A stretch of DNA of 44,195 nt from Verrucomicrobiota bacterium (GTDB lineage Bacteria > Verrucomicrobiota > Verrucomicrobiia > Limisphaerales > UBA8199): contig PSRM01000209.1 of the NCBI GenBank assembly GCA_003176045.1, forward strand, positions 1-44,195, written 5' to 3'. The notes under the pieces were generated by a model that was not told the origin of the DNA, did no database searches, and worked only from the letters and a program-made list of their open reading frames with translations. Below, piece after piece: positions 31,873 through 40,124 of the stretch (its first letter is position 1; each line of letters opens with the position of its first letter). The translations under genes and the position numbers were made by a program.

Positions 31873-32907
31873 ATGACACAGATGCTGCTTTTGCCAGACC
31901 CACGACCGCTGGTGGAGCTGTTGGGCGCAGAGTTCTTTCGCCAGGCACCCGAACGCCCTGGCATCTACCTGATGCTGGACTCAAAGGATACAGTGCTGTA
32001 CGTAGGTAAGGCAAAGAACCTGAAAAAGCGCCTGGGGAACTATCGCGTGGCAAATCCGGACCGACTGCCGCGCAGGCATCTGCGCCTGCTCCGTGCCGTT
32101 CACAGGATTGAATTGCGCGAGTGCGCCGATGAGGCGGGCGCCCTGGCCAGCGAATCAGAACTGTTGCGCAGCTTGCGGCCACGATTCAATCGAGCCGGCA
32201 CCTGGCCCGGGCGGCAATACGTTCTCCTCTGGCAGGTAACAAATGACGCAGTCGTCCTGGCGGTAAGCCAAGTCAGCTCAGATGGCCCTGCGCAGCCAAG
32301 CCCCGCGCTGAGGGACCATCAAAAGGACGGAGCGCGAACATTCCTGTCCGCATCAAGCCCCGATATTATTGCAGGCCGGCGATTAACCGAGGGTTGCTTC
32401 CCTTTCCACGTTGCTGCGGACGGGAACTCCGATGGATCTCGAGCAGGCGCCGGCGCTCCTGACATCCTCGCCCCTCGCCCTCTTGGCGCGCTGGAGCGCT
32501 GCGCAGGCGGCTCGACCCTCACCTTTTCTTGTCACGGTCCGCTCGGTACCGGGGCCTTTCAACTTCGCGGGGCTCTGGTTCGGTTGCTTTGGTGCCTCTT
32601 CCATCCTGAACGTGGTTTGGCAGGTATGCCCGACGGTTGGTTTTATGGGAGGTTCGGAGAGCTAACCACCATCACGCGTCCCGCAAGCCTTCCTTTAGCA
32701 TGCGGCAGTTTGCCAGACTCGTTCTCCACGGCCGCAGAGCGCATGGAAGGACTCTTTAGCGGCCAGAGTGCAGAATTTGCAGATTGGGTTCGGGAGCACA
32801 CCTCCCCGGCCCTGTCCCGTTTTGATCTTGCGATAGTCGAGGAGGATTTGGAGATGATCACCGGATCGCCACTCGCCGTGACAGACCACAAGACCACTGA
32901 CCACTGA
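31873..32907 (+). CDS. GIY-YIG nuclease-domain protein (UvrC N-terminal-like)
   Basis: A 344-residue protein. The ATG at 31873 gives MTQMLLLPDPRPLVELLG; the frame upstream is derived from repeat A4. A GIY-YIG domain covers residues ~28-110: PERPGIYLMLDSKDTVLYVG, KAKNLKKRLGNY, ELRECADEAGALASESELLR and LRPRFN, as in UvrC and Cho. The other UvrC domains are missing, so this is a stand-alone relative, perhaps a repair or structure-specific nuclease. Residues ~150-220 look foreign to the fold and coincide with an inverted-repeat insert (DGARTFLSASS onwards). The last codons (VTDHKTTDH) and the stop are supplied by a GACCACA tandem array, so the original C-terminus was probably different. Confidence 0.7.
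   Translation: MTQMLLLPDPRPLVELLGAEFFRQAPERPGIYLMLDSKDTVLYVGKAKNLKKRLGNYRVANPDRLPRRHLRLLRAVHRIELRECADEAGALASESELLRSLRPRFNRAGTWPGRQYVLLWQVTNDAVVLAVSQVSSDGPAQPSPALRDHQKDGARTFLSASSPDIIAGRRLTEGCFPFHVAADGNSDGSRAGAGAPDILAPRPLGALERCAGGSTLTFSCHGPLGTGAFQLRGALVRLLWCLFHPERGLAGMPDGWFYGRFGELTTITRPASLPLACGSLPDSFSTAAERMEGLFSGQSAEFADWVREHTSPALSRFDLAIVEEDLEMITGSPLAVTDHKTTDH
32330..32435 (+). repeat. Repeat-like insert within the GIY-YIG gene
   Basis: The left end (CGGAGCGCGAACATTCCTGT then CCGCA) and right end (TGCGGACGGGAACTCCGATG) are imperfect inverted repeats, and the encoded DGARTFLSASS stretch does not fit the domain. This is the only copy in the window; assignment as a dispersed repeat is inferred. 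Confidence 0.4.
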
Positions 32908-32917
32908 CCACAAGACC
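32879..32917 (+). repeat. GACCACA/TGACCAC tandem repeats covering the GIY-YIG stop codon
   Basis: Units of 7-8 bases (AGACCACA, AGACCACT, GACCACT, GACCACA). The TGA stop of the GIY-YIG gene is part of one unit. Confidence 0.8.
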
Positions 32918-33038
32918 CGCAGCCGGCATAGGGGCGCGGACTTGAGTCCGCTTCACCGTACTTTGCTATTTGCCATCTGCAATTTCGCATTGCCGGGCGT
33001 TTCCGTCTCTGCCCCGGCCCCCAAATCTTAAATCCTCG

Positions 33039-33281
33039 TCAGTCCACTCTGTGGACGGCCCCCTTGCGGAATTGGTTGGCCGACCTGGGCCAGTTTTTTT
33101 GGTTGGCTGGACTTCTTTTCCAGTGGCTTGTGGGCGCTTCGGCAATGGCGTGGAAAATGTCGTGGTAATTCAGGCCAGGATTGGCCGCGAGGATCTGTTC
33201 GCAGGAGCGCCCCGCCGCCACGGCCTTCAGGATGGTTAATGACTTTTTGCGCATTTCGATGAGGCACTCGGTCCCTGACAA
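33039..33281 (-). CDS. Small DUF433-like protein, TTG start with a perfect Shine-Dalgarno
   Basis: An 80-residue protein. The TTG at 33279-33281 is supported by AAGGAGG nine bases upstream, the clearest ribosome binding site in the window. The middle reads LTILKAVAAGRSCEQILAAN then PGLNYHDIFHAIAEA, which matches the DUF433 helix-turn-helix pattern (AGRSxEQILxxxPxLxxxDI), found in many small DNA-binding antitoxin-like proteins. The C-terminus is basic and proline-containing, unlike the family. No toxin gene is adjacent, so an antitoxin role is not supported by context. It lies alone between plus-strand genes. Confidence 0.5.
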   Translation of the reverse strand: MSGTECLIEMRKKSLTILKAVAAGRSCEQILAANPGLNYHDIFHAIAEAPTSHWKRSPANQKNWPRSANQFRKGAVHRVD

Positions 33282-33290
33282 AGGAAAGGG

Positions 33291-33297
33291 CCTCCTT
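33291..33297 (-). promoter_or_regulatory. Ribosome binding site AAGGAGG for the DUF433-like gene
   Basis: Minus-strand AAGGAGG, nine bases before a TTG codon. It decides the start of the small gene, since most genes in this window lack a recognisable Shine-Dalgarno. Confidence 0.7.
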
Positions 33298-33396
33298 CAA
33301 ATGAAGCAATTCCGATGCCGCAGGGGCGTTTAGTCCAGGTTTTGCCCAAACAGTGTCCACAGACAATGAATTTGAGTGACTCCGGGAAGGGTCGCG

Positions 33397-33528
33397 ATGT
33401 AGGGCAGGCTTTCCAGCCTGCCGGTTCGCGGCGCTTTTCAGCGCCGCGTTTGCTGGAGTAGAAGGGGCTGGAAAGCCCCCTGAATCCCGCTGGGCGCGCT
33501 GGGCGGGACTGGAAAGCCTGCCCTACAT
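33397..33528. repeat. Compound palindromic element
   Basis: Outer arms ATGTAGGGCAGGCTTTCCAG (33397-33416) and exact complement (33509-33528), 20 bp. Two smaller hairpins are nested inside: CGCGGCGC...GCGCCGCG (33428-33449) and GGGGCTGGAAAGCCCC (33465-33480). The arm core GTAGGGCAGGC is shared with the 21-nt coding palindromes. It fills most of the 372-base gap before the aquaporin gene; nothing else was recognised there. Confidence 0.85.
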
Positions 33529-33638
33529 TCCCGGTGCGCGGGCCCGTCCGGAGGCGAGCGCCTGTCCTATTCTAAGAAACTGGTAGCCAATTGCTTCATA
33601 AAGCTCAATAATACGACGGTTCCTGACTTGACAATTAA

Positions 33639-34292
<654 letters not shown>

Positions 34293-34295
<3 letters not shown>

Positions 34296-34512
34296 AACGT
34301 GAAACGTGAAACGTGATGCGTGAAACGTAAAAAAATCAAGTCCTGGCCCCGCGCCGCTTTTCCTGCTCATCGGCTATTGGCGATTGGCGATTCCGTCGTG
34401 CCGCTCCTGACCCCTGACCTTCGACGTCTGACCCCTGACCTCTGACCTCCGACCTCTGCCCTCTGTTCTCTGTCCTCTGCTCTCTGTCCTCTGCTCTCTG
34501 TCCTCTGTCCCT
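34293..34512 (+). repeat. Composite tandem-repeat region between aquaporin and ruvC
   Basis: Three modules are seen. 34293-34327: five TGAAACG-type heptamers (one reads TGATGCG), the first containing the aquaporin stop. 34361-34390: CTATTGGCGATTGGCGATT, the complement of the AATAGCC module at 35.3 and 37.0 kb. 34408-34512: 15 degenerate heptamers drifting from TGACCCC and TGACCTC to TGTCCTC and TGCTCTC. The period stays 7 throughout the last block. Confidence 0.9.
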
Positions 34513-34560
34513 CGCTTTTTCGACTTTCACCTTTCTGCCATCGAGGTCATCCTAGAGCTC

Positions 34561-35169
34561 GTGGCGATTACTGCTCGTCAGTTCCAAGAAATGCAAGCAC
34601 GTTTAGGTGGCGCGCGTCGAACGGCTAGACCCGTGCTCGAGCGCGCGGCGGCTTCTGCTACGATGCCCCAGCAGGTCATCCTCGGCCTGGATCCTTCATT
34701 GCGCGGTACTGGGTATGGGGTGATTCGGGTGGCCAAGCCCGCTCCTCAAGCCCTGGCTCACGGGACGGTTTCATGCCCTGCGACCTGGAGGCGGTCGCGT
34801 TGCCTGGCTGAAATCGCGCGAACCCTGCGCCAGATCCTCAAGCAACACCTGCCCCGCGTTTGCGTGGTCGAGGGCCTTTTTTATGCGCAAAACCTGCAAA
34901 CCGCATTGTTGATGGGGGAGGCCCGTGGCGCCGCCCTGGCGACAGTTGCAGAAGCGGGACTGGAAATTTATGAGTTGGCTCCCCGCCGAGTGAAACAAGC
35001 CATCGTGGGCTACGGAGCAGCACAAAAACTGGCCGTGGGCAAGATGGTGCAACGTATGTTGCGCCTGCCCGAGGCGCCCGCACCCGACGCCGCCGACGCC
35101 CTCGCCCTGGCGCTGGCATACGCGCAGGAACAAGGCCGTTATAACCTCTCTCCACCCAAACGACTTTGA
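34561..35169 (+). CDS. ruvC: Holliday junction resolvase RuvC
   Basis: Dimeric endonuclease that cuts Holliday junctions with RuvAB. Catalytic acids are all present: Asp44 in LGLDPSLRGTGYG, Glu104 in VVEGLFYAQN, and Asp176 and Asp179 in PDAADALALALAY. From the GTG at 34561 the protein has 202 residues, with a ~34-residue N-terminal extension (ITARQFQEMQARLGG) absent from E. coli RuvC. A start at ATG 34663 would give the classical length of 168. The extension reads like real protein, so I keep the longer form with doubt. ruvA follows after a tandem-repeat gap; ruvB is not in the window. Confidence 0.92.
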   Translation: MAITARQFQEMQARLGGARRTARPVLERAAASATMPQQVILGLDPSLRGTGYGVIRVAKPAPQALAHGTVSCPATWRRSRCLAEIARTLRQILKQHLPRVCVVEGLFYAQNLQTALLMGEARGAALATVAEAGLEIYELAPRRVKQAIVGYGAAQKLAVGKMVQRMLRLPEAPAPDAADALALALAYAQEQGRYNLSPPKRL

Positions 35170-35341
35170 TTCTTAATCCTAATCTTTCTCTTAATCTTAA
35201 TCTCCAGGAGACCACAAGACCACTGACCACAAGACCACTGACCACGGACCACAGACCACTGACTACGGACTACTGACTACTGACCACAAAAATAGCCAAT
35301 AGCCAAACAGCTTCACGTTTCACGTTTCACGTTTCGCGTTG
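35166..35341 (+). repeat. Composite tandem-repeat region between ruvC and ruvA
   Basis: Module order: TTAATCT units (35172-35202), GACCACA/TGACTAC units (35209-35288), AATAGCC x2 (35290-35304), then TTCACGT heptamers (35311-35333) ending 14 bases before the ruvA ATG. The same order of the last three modules stands before trpF. Confidence 0.9.
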
Positions 35342-35347
35342 CAGGTA

Positions 35348-35953
35348 ATGATCACCTTCCTCCAAGGTACGCTCATCGAAGCTATCCCGACCCAAATCAC
35401 TGTGGCCGTGCAGGGCGTCGGTTACGAGATTCTCATCCCACTATCTTCTTATGACAAGCTTCCCCAACCCGGACAGCCGCTAAAACTGCTGACGCACCTG
35501 GTGGTGCGCGAGGACTCGCATACGCTATACGGCTTCATGTCTGCAGCGGAGAGAGACCTTTTCCGGTTGCTTATTAATAACGTGAGCGGCATCGGGCCTA
35601 AAACCGCACTCAATGTACTCAGCGGCATCAGCGTGACAGCGTTCCGGGGTGCCGTGGCCAATGGGGATGTCAAAGCGTTATCCCAGATTTCAGGAGTCGG
35701 CAAGAAAACGGCGGAACGCATGGTGGTCGAGTTGCGGGATAAAGTGGGGGCAGCCGGAGCCTGGGAGGCATCGAGCGCCGCGCGCGGGCTTTCACCCGAC
35801 GATCAAAAAGTGAACGACGCCGTCCTGGCCCTGATCGCCCTTGGCTTCAAGCAAATCGAAGCGCATGACACAGTCCGCAAGACGCAAGCTACTCTTGGCT
35901 CTCAGGCCACTGTTGAGGACCTCGTCCGGGCGTGTTTGCGCAAAGGAAACTAG
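35348..35953 (+). CDS. ruvA: Holliday junction branch migration protein RuvA
   Basis: A 201-residue protein with all three RuvA domains. Domain I is an OB fold (MITFLQGTLIEAIPTQITVA, GVGYEILIPLSSYDKLP, REDSHTLYGF). Domain II has two helix-hairpin-helix motifs that bind junction DNA (VSGIGPKTALNVLSG and ISGVGKKTAERMVVELRDK). The flexible linker is followed by domain III, which contacts RuvB (DAVLALIALGFKQIEAH). The ATG at 35348 gives the family start; an in-frame TTG precedes it by nine bases. It follows ruvC, as is common; the intervening 178 bases are almost entirely tandem repeats. Confidence 0.95.
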   Translation: MITFLQGTLIEAIPTQITVAVQGVGYEILIPLSSYDKLPQPGQPLKLLTHLVVREDSHTLYGFMSAAERDLFRLLINNVSGIGPKTALNVLSGISVTAFRGAVANGDVKALSQISGVGKKTAERMVVELRDKVGAAGAWEASSAARGLSPDDQKVNDAVLALIALGFKQIEAHDTVRKTQATLGSQATVEDLVRACLRKGN

Positions 35954-36056
35954 CGGCAAAGATTGAAACCACGAATCAACTCGAATAAACACGAATGATT
36001 CCTCAACGCGATGCCCAAAGCTCATTCGTTTTTAGCCAGTATCCTGAGCCCGCCGC

Positions 36057-36100
36057 CATTTTAACGTTTTAACCTTGTAACGTTTTAACAATTTAACTCT
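36057..36100 (+). repeat. Degenerate TTTTAACG tandem repeats
   Basis: CATTTTAACGTTTTAACC, then GTAACGTTTTAACAATTTAAC. The array ends shortly before the GTG start of the acyltransferase gene. Confidence 0.75.
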
Positions 36101-36112
36101 CCTGCAATTTCG

Positions 36113-36811
36113 GTGACCCCTGCTCCTTCCGTTGCGAAAACCAGTGGTGTGGTGATTCCCCACGAACCCCGCTGGTATCAGCGCGTCGGTGGCTTGCTTA
36201 TCTACAGCCTAATTCGCGCAGTAGAACTCACCATCCGCTACCGATGGAACGATCAATCCGGTTATTTCAAGCCCCCGCTTCCAGGAGCCGTCATTTACTG
36301 CCTTTGGCACAACCGATTGGTGCTCTCCCTGACGGCCTATTACCGTTATATGCGCCGACGCAATCCGACGGCGGGTGTCGCGGCCATGGTGAGCGCCAGC
36401 AAAGACGGCGCTTTTTTGGCGGCCATCCTTGAGTGTTTCAGGGTCCAGCCGGTGCGAGGGTCCAGCAGCCGCCGGGGTCCTCAGGCGCTGTCTGAACTGA
36501 CAACCTGGGCGGAGCGTGGTTATGACCTGGCGATAACACCGGACGGACCGCGCGGCCCTTGTTATCAGCTTCAGGATGGTGTGATTTCGCTGGCGAAGCT
36601 GACCGGGCTGCCAATCATGCCTTTTTCCTACGTGCTGAACTGGAAACTGCGCCTGAAGAGCTGGGATCGCTTCCAAATTCCTTTGCCCTTCGCCCGGTGC
36701 GAGGTGAGATTAGGCAAGCCTATGCGCGTGCCACGCGATGCCTCTGAGTCCGAACGCGAGAGCCTGCGACAGCAACTTGAAAAAACACTTAGAGAAATGT
36801 CACCTGACTGA
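36113..36811 (+). CDS. DUF374 lysophospholipid acyltransferase family protein
   Basis: A 232-residue protein, probably bound to the inner face of the membrane, starting at GTG 36113. It has the LPLAT blocks of the DUF374 branch: YCLWHNRLVLSL (histidine of the HxxxxD-like site), VSASKDGAFLAAILECF, VRGSSSRRGPQALSELT and AITPDGPRGP, then KLTGLPIMPFSYV. The family is expected to acylate a lysophospholipid or a lipid A-type precursor; substrate unknown. It lies between ruvA and trpF on the same strand, without a functional link. A long GACCACA array starts directly after its stop. Confidence 0.85.
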   Translation: MTPAPSVAKTSGVVIPHEPRWYQRVGGLLIYSLIRAVELTIRYRWNDQSGYFKPPLPGAVIYCLWHNRLVLSLTAYYRYMRRRNPTAGVAAMVSASKDGAFLAAILECFRVQPVRGSSSRRGPQALSELTTWAERGYDLAITPDGPRGPCYQLQDGVISLAKLTGLPIMPFSYVLNWKLRLKSWDRFQIPLPFARCEVRLGKPMRVPRDASESERESLRQQLEKTLREMSPD

Positions 36812-37053
36812 ATGACCACTGACCACAGACCACGGACCACAAGACCACAAGACCACAAGACCACAGGACCACAAGACCACAGGACCACGAGACCACGGAC
36901 CACGAGAATACAGGACCACGAGACTACAGGACCACAGACCACAGACCACTGACTACGGACTAAGGAGTACTGACGGACGAGCAATAAAAATAGCCGATAG
37001 CCGATAGCCAATCAGCCTCACGTTTCACGTTTCACGCTTCACGTTTCACATTT
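36812..37053 (+). repeat. Largest composite tandem-repeat region, between acyltransferase and trpF
   Basis: About 20 units of 7-8 bases of the GACCACA/GGACCACA/TGACTAC type (36812-36962), then AATAGCC/GATAGCC x3 (36988-37010), then TTCACGT heptamers (37017-37052) ending at the trpF ATG (37055). The two module types at the end match the region before ruvA in sequence and order. Confidence 0.92.
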
Positions 37054-37054
37054 C

Positions 37055-37675
37055 ATGCCAGTTATAGTCAAAATCTGTGGCATCACAAATTCAGAGGACG
37101 CGCAAGCCGCCATTCAGGCAGGCGCGGACGCGTTGGGCTTCGTTTTTTATGAGCGAAGTCCGCGCAAGGTTTCGGTGGAAACTGCGGCATCCATTATCCG
37201 GGAGCTACAGCCCTGGGTGGTGCGAGTGGGAGTTTTTGTGAACGCGCCTGAGGACCAGGTCGTGCGGGCGATTGGAGAATGTGGCCTGACTTTGCTGCAA
37301 TTTCATGGAGATGAGCCACCGGAGTATTGTACGCAGTTTGGATTGATGAATATGAAGGCCTTTCGTATTCGCGACCGTGCGTCACTGGACAGCCTGAAAC
37401 AGTACTCTACTGACGCCTGGCTACTCGACACTTATGTGCCGGACCTCATCGGCGGCACTGGACAGCCATTTAACTGGGACCTTGCCATCGAGGCGCAGCG
37501 CTTTGGGCGCCCGATTTTCCTGGCCGGAGGGCTGACTCCAGAAAACGTAGGCGAAGCCGCCCGACGTGTGCAGCCCTATGCCGTGGATGTGTCTAGTGGT
37601 GTGGAGGCGGCGCCGGGAAAAAAGGATCACGCGAAAGTACGGGCGTTTATCGAAGCAGTGAAACGTGAAGGGTAG
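37055..37675 (+). CDS. trpF: Phosphoribosylanthranilate isomerase
   Basis: Third step of tryptophan synthesis: isomerises N-(5-phosphoribosyl)anthranilate to the carboxyphenylamino-deoxyribulose phosphate. A 206-residue TIM barrel. The catalytic cysteine is in VKICGIT (Cys8) and the catalytic aspartate in AWLLDTYVPD; phosphate-binding segments are IFLAGGLTPENV and AVDVSSGVE. Other family blocks: GADALGFVFYERSPR and LTLLQFHGDE. No other trp genes are near. The C-terminal VKREG is encoded by GTGAAACGTGAA, a unit of the dispersed heptamer, so the end has probably been rewritten by a repeat. The start codon touches a TTCACGT array, leaving no normal ribosome binding site. Confidence 0.95.
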   Translation: MPVIVKICGITNSEDAQAAIQAGADALGFVFYERSPRKVSVETAASIIRELQPWVVRVGVFVNAPEDQVVRAIGECGLTLLQFHGDEPPEYCTQFGLMNMKAFRIRDRASLDSLKQYSTDAWLLDTYVPDLIGGTGQPFNWDLAIEAQRFGRPIFLAGGLTPENVGEAARRVQPYAVDVSSGVEAAPGKKDHAKVRAFIEAVKREG

Positions 37676-37803
37676 CGCAGGTTTCCAACCTGCTGTATCG
37701 CCGATTTCCAATCGGCAGGCGTGGGAAATTCCAGCGGGTTTGAACTTGTCGTGCGGTCTGCAGGCTGGAAGCCCTGCGATACAGCAGATTGGAGGCGCTA
37801 CAG
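37671..37803. repeat. Compound palindromic element after trpF
   Basis: Outer arms GTAGCGCAGGTTTCCAACCT and near-complement (GATTGGAGGCGCTAC), with nested hairpins (CCGATTTCCAATCGG). The arm begins at the trpF stop. It may act as a transcript-end structure. Confidence 0.75.
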
Positions 37804-37888
37804 TAGGGAAGCCCATCTTCGTAAAATGACCCCGTGAGAACCACGCCGTTTCCTTGTGCTTCCGGGATAGCTCGGTTACACTCTAACT

Positions 37889-38119
37889 ATGCCGATCTAC
37901 GAGTTTTACTGTGAGAAATGCGAGCGCGAGAGTGAGATCCTGGTGCGTTCCAGCAACTGGAGAGGCGCTCGATGCCCTCATTGCGGCTCGGCGAAACTCT
38001 CCAAAAAGCTTTCCGTGTTCGCATCGTCCACGGCGGGCAGCAATCCAGCGCCTTCCTCCTCTCGCAGCAACGCCGGTTGCTCCGGCTGCGCCTGTGGCGC
38101 AGGCAAGCACAGGCATTGA
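37889..38119 (+). CDS. FmdB-type zinc-ribbon regulatory protein
   Basis: A 76-residue protein with the FmdB/PF09723 start MPIYEFYCEKCERESEILV, a second CxxC pair (RCPHCGS), the typical LSKKLSVFAS segment and a Cys-rich tail (GCSGCACGAGKHRH). Members are widespread; proposed regulatory roles come from the fmd operon of methylotrophs and are not shown in general. It lies downstream of trpF but is separated from it by a palindromic element, and is probably transcribed alone. A second compound palindrome follows 10 bases after its stop. Confidence 0.85.
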   Translation: MPIYEFYCEKCERESEILVRSSNWRGARCPHCGSAKLSKKLSVFASSTAGSNPAPSSSRSNAGCSGCACGAGKHRH

Positions 38120-38129
38120 AGCCCTGGAA

Positions 38130-38260
38130 GCGCCGGCGTCTCGCCGGCGAGTCATCTAAAACCGACTAGAATCGAGCGGGACCGCTGCTCCCGTATCGGT
38201 CGGATTTAACTTATTTAACTCATTTAACCTATTTAACTCTCGCCGGCGAGACGCCGGCGC
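38130..38260. repeat. 22-bp perfect inverted repeat flanking a TTTAAC array
   Basis: GCGCCGGCGTCTCGCCGGCG (38130-38149, arm continues 2 bases) and its complement at 38239-38260. The centre holds ATTTAACTTATTTAACTC and further units (38201-38240). Between FmdB and the HAD gene, which are convergent. Confidence 0.85.
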
Positions 38261-38298
38261 TCCCAGGAAACCCAAGCCGTCCGCCGCAGCTTCACGTT

Positions 38299-38985
38299 TC
38301 ACGTCACTACCTCCCACGACTTCACCGCCGTTAAGTCCGCCACCGCCCACTCCGGCTTGTGACTTCGCAATTCCTCCAGCGAATGGCCGCCGGTGGCCAC
38401 TGCCATCACTTTCGCGCCGATGGCACGGGCACAGCGAATGTCTAAAGGGGTGTCGCCGATGACCAGCGCCTGACCTGGCTCCAGGGATTCGCCCGTGAGA
38501 CGGGCGCCACGCTCAAATGCAATCGCAGCGATCTGGTCCCGTTCCTCGTGATCATCGGCGAAGGCGCCTGTTTCGAACTCCTTCCAAAGGTCGAAGTGGC
38601 GCAGCTTGATCTCGGCGCCCAGCCGGATATTGCCCGTGAGCAAACCCAGCACTGGTGGCTGTGACACGGCTTTCAAACCATTGATAAACTCCCATACGCC
38701 AGGGCAAAGCCGCGTCCGGCTCTGGCGAATGATCTGGTCCAGCCAAAACACGTAGCGGTCGAAGAACCGATCGAAGTTGCCCGGGGTGGCACGGATTTGA
38801 TGAAAACCAAAGAACTCACGCACCAGGCTCATGTCCGTGCGACCCGCAAATTTCAAGCGCTCGAAACCATCCACCGCGCCGAACTCGGTCTGGAACACTT
38901 TGGCGAAAGCCTTTACCCCGGCGCCGCCTGTATGACAAAGCGTCCCATCAATATCGAACAAGACGAGTCGGATTGGCTTTTGCAT
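38299..38985 (-). CDS. HAD-superfamily phosphatase (phosphoglycolate phosphatase-like)
   Basis: A 228-residue soluble hydrolase. Motif I is LVLFDIDGTL with nucleophile Asp11 and acid Asp13; motif II LGLLTGN; motif III lysine around AEIKLRHFDLW; motif IV ALVIGDTPLDI. A helical C1 cap lies between motifs I and II (FAGRTDMSLVREFFGF onwards). This is the Gph/PGMB-like subgroup; substrate not predictable. The stop codon TGA falls inside a heptamer repeat (GTGACGTGAAACGTG on the coding strand at 38288-38303), like the stop of the aquaporin gene. Confidence 0.88.
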   Translation of the reverse strand: MQKPIRLVLFDIDGTLCHTGGAGVKAFAKVFQTEFGAVDGFERLKFAGRTDMSLVREFFGFHQIRATPGNFDRFFDRYVFWLDQIIRQSRTRLCPGVWEFINGLKAVSQPPVLGLLTGNIRLGAEIKLRHFDLWKEFETGAFADDHEERDQIAAIAFERGARLTGESLEPGQALVIGDTPLDIRCARAIGAKVMAVATGGHSLEELRSHKPEWAVADLTAVKSWEVVT

Positions 38986-39018
38986 CTTGATCAGTTACAA
39001 GCCTGCCAGAGCGAGCAT

Positions 39019-39046
39019 GAGTGTCGAGTGCCGAGTGTCGAGTGGC
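39019..39046 (+). repeat. Four GAGTGTC-type heptamers
   Basis: GAGTGTC, GAGTGCC, GAGTGTC, GAGTGGC head to tail, upstream of the HAD gene start. Same period as the other arrays but a different unit. Confidence 0.85.
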
Positions 39047-39081
39047 GAAAACCCAAGCAGCGCAGCGTTCTGCAGTACCCT

Positions 39082-39233
39082 CTCATTAACACCGCGGCTT
39101 TAGCCCGGTGCAAGAGCGAGGCACGGGAGGCAAACTGTTTCAACAGTTTGCCAGCTCATCTCGCAAGCCGTTGAAACGGCTTGAAGTATCGCCGAGATCC
39201 TCAGCACCGGGCTGAAGCTACGGTGTTAATGAA
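39082..39233. repeat. Compound palindromic element with three nested hairpins
   Basis: Outer arms TCATTAACACCG...GCCCGGTG and CACCGGGC...CGGTGTTAATGA. Inside are GGCAAACTGTTTCAACAGTT (plus TGCC) and CAAGCCGTTGAAACGGCTTG hairpins. It fills most of the 269-base gap before the lipoate-ligase-like gene; no other feature recognised there. Confidence 0.85.
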
Positions 39234-39254
39234 ACAGATTCGGCTCGTTGTACT

Positions 39255-39950
39255 TTAACGCCAAAGGTTGTAAGCCGCTTGTGAATACTTCTCCCCGGCT
39301 AGTTCCTCAGCCCGAATATGCAAGGACTCGTCCGGCTCAAAATCATTCCACTGAATTGCAAACTGCTTTCGGGCCGCCACGACCACAGCCTGCTGCCACT
39401 CCACCGACGACAATGACGCTCGCGGAGATTGGACTGAGCCTTGAATGAGCAGCCCTTCGCGCCTTCGTCGCTGGGCTGCCCCGGCTATCTTCGTTCCGCC
39501 ATAAATTACATCAAATCTCTCATAGCCCGAGAAGCACTGGCCGGGCAGAGTCTTCTTCGCGGCCGGCGCAAGCTCAGCGGCGATTCCCAAGCTGCACAGC
39601 GCATCCTTGATCAATGTGTGAGCCTTTTCATAGCTTTGATTGGCCCGCAACGAGTACCACTCGTCGTTGCTGGGAAAGCAGATACAATACGTCCAATCCC
39701 CGTTATGAGGCACCAGCCCGCCTGCCGTAGGACGCCGCACTAATGGCCGCAACAAGGTCAGCGGCTCTACTTCCTGATACCTCTGAAAATAACCAAACGA
39801 CGCCGCGGGTGCGGTCCAGTTATAAAACCGCAGCACCGGCCTGCCCAGTCCGGGCATGGCCTCCAGCAACGCCTCATCCAATGCCATGTTCAGAGCGCAA
39901 TCGGCGGGAGGAGATCTGAGAAGAAGCCATGTATTCTCGGTGGAGTCCAC
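39255..39950 (-). CDS. Lipoate-protein ligase A-like (BPL/LplA/LipB superfamily) protein
   Basis: A 231-residue protein starting at GTG 39950 (VDSTENTWLLLRS). The frame also opens at 40004, but the extra 18 residues (MFGVWSLKFEISAISIAF) are encoded by a tandem array. Family blocks: LNMALDEALLEA, LRFYNWTAPAASFGYFQ, VRRPTAGGLVPHNGDWTYCI and the lysine segment YGGTKIAGAAQRRRREGLLI with QGSV. The lysine is the usual acyl-adenylate contact. It could be a ligase or an octanoyl/lipoyl transferase for lipoate-dependent enzymes; sequence alone does not decide. No lipoylated protein gene is near. Confidence 0.75.
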   Translation of the reverse strand: MDSTENTWLLLRSPPADCALNMALDEALLEAMPGLGRPVLRFYNWTAPAASFGYFQRYQEVEPLTLLRPLVRRPTAGGLVPHNGDWTYCICFPSNDEWYSLRANQSYEKAHTLIKDALCSLGIAAELAPAAKKTLPGQCFSGYERFDVIYGGTKIAGAAQRRRREGLLIQGSVQSPRASLSSVEWQQAVVVAARKQFAIQWNDFEPDESLHIRAEELAGEKYSQAAYNLWR

Positions 39951-39974
39951 AAACGCGATGGATATTGCTGAAAT

Positions 39975-40110
39975 TTCAAATTTCAAACTCCAGACTCCAA
40001 ACAAACTTCAAGCTCCAAACTCCGAGGACAGTTCGAGGCGCCGGACTTGATGCTTGAAGTTTGGAGTTTCCTTGAAGTTCGAAGTTTGGTGCTTGAGGTT
40101 TCACTGGGCA
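39975..40110 (+). repeat. Degenerate CAAACTC/GAAGTTT tandem repeats
   Basis: CAAACTCCAGACTCCAAAC units (39977-40024) are followed by complementary units (TTGAAGTTTGGAGTTTCC, 40051-40105). The array lies upstream of the lipoate-ligase-like gene and resembles 9898-10028. Confidence 0.75.
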
Positions 40111-40124
40111 TCCATGGTTAAGCC

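Noticed and set aside
33028..33366. 112-residue minus-strand frame overlapping the DUF433-like gene
   Set aside because: Its sequence is Pro/Arg-rich and shows no family; the other frame has a Shine-Dalgarno site and a recognisable domain.
36968..37054. Tryptophan attenuator or T-box upstream of trpF
   Set aside because: The leader consists of tandem repeats; no Trp-codon leader peptide or T-box motif is visible.
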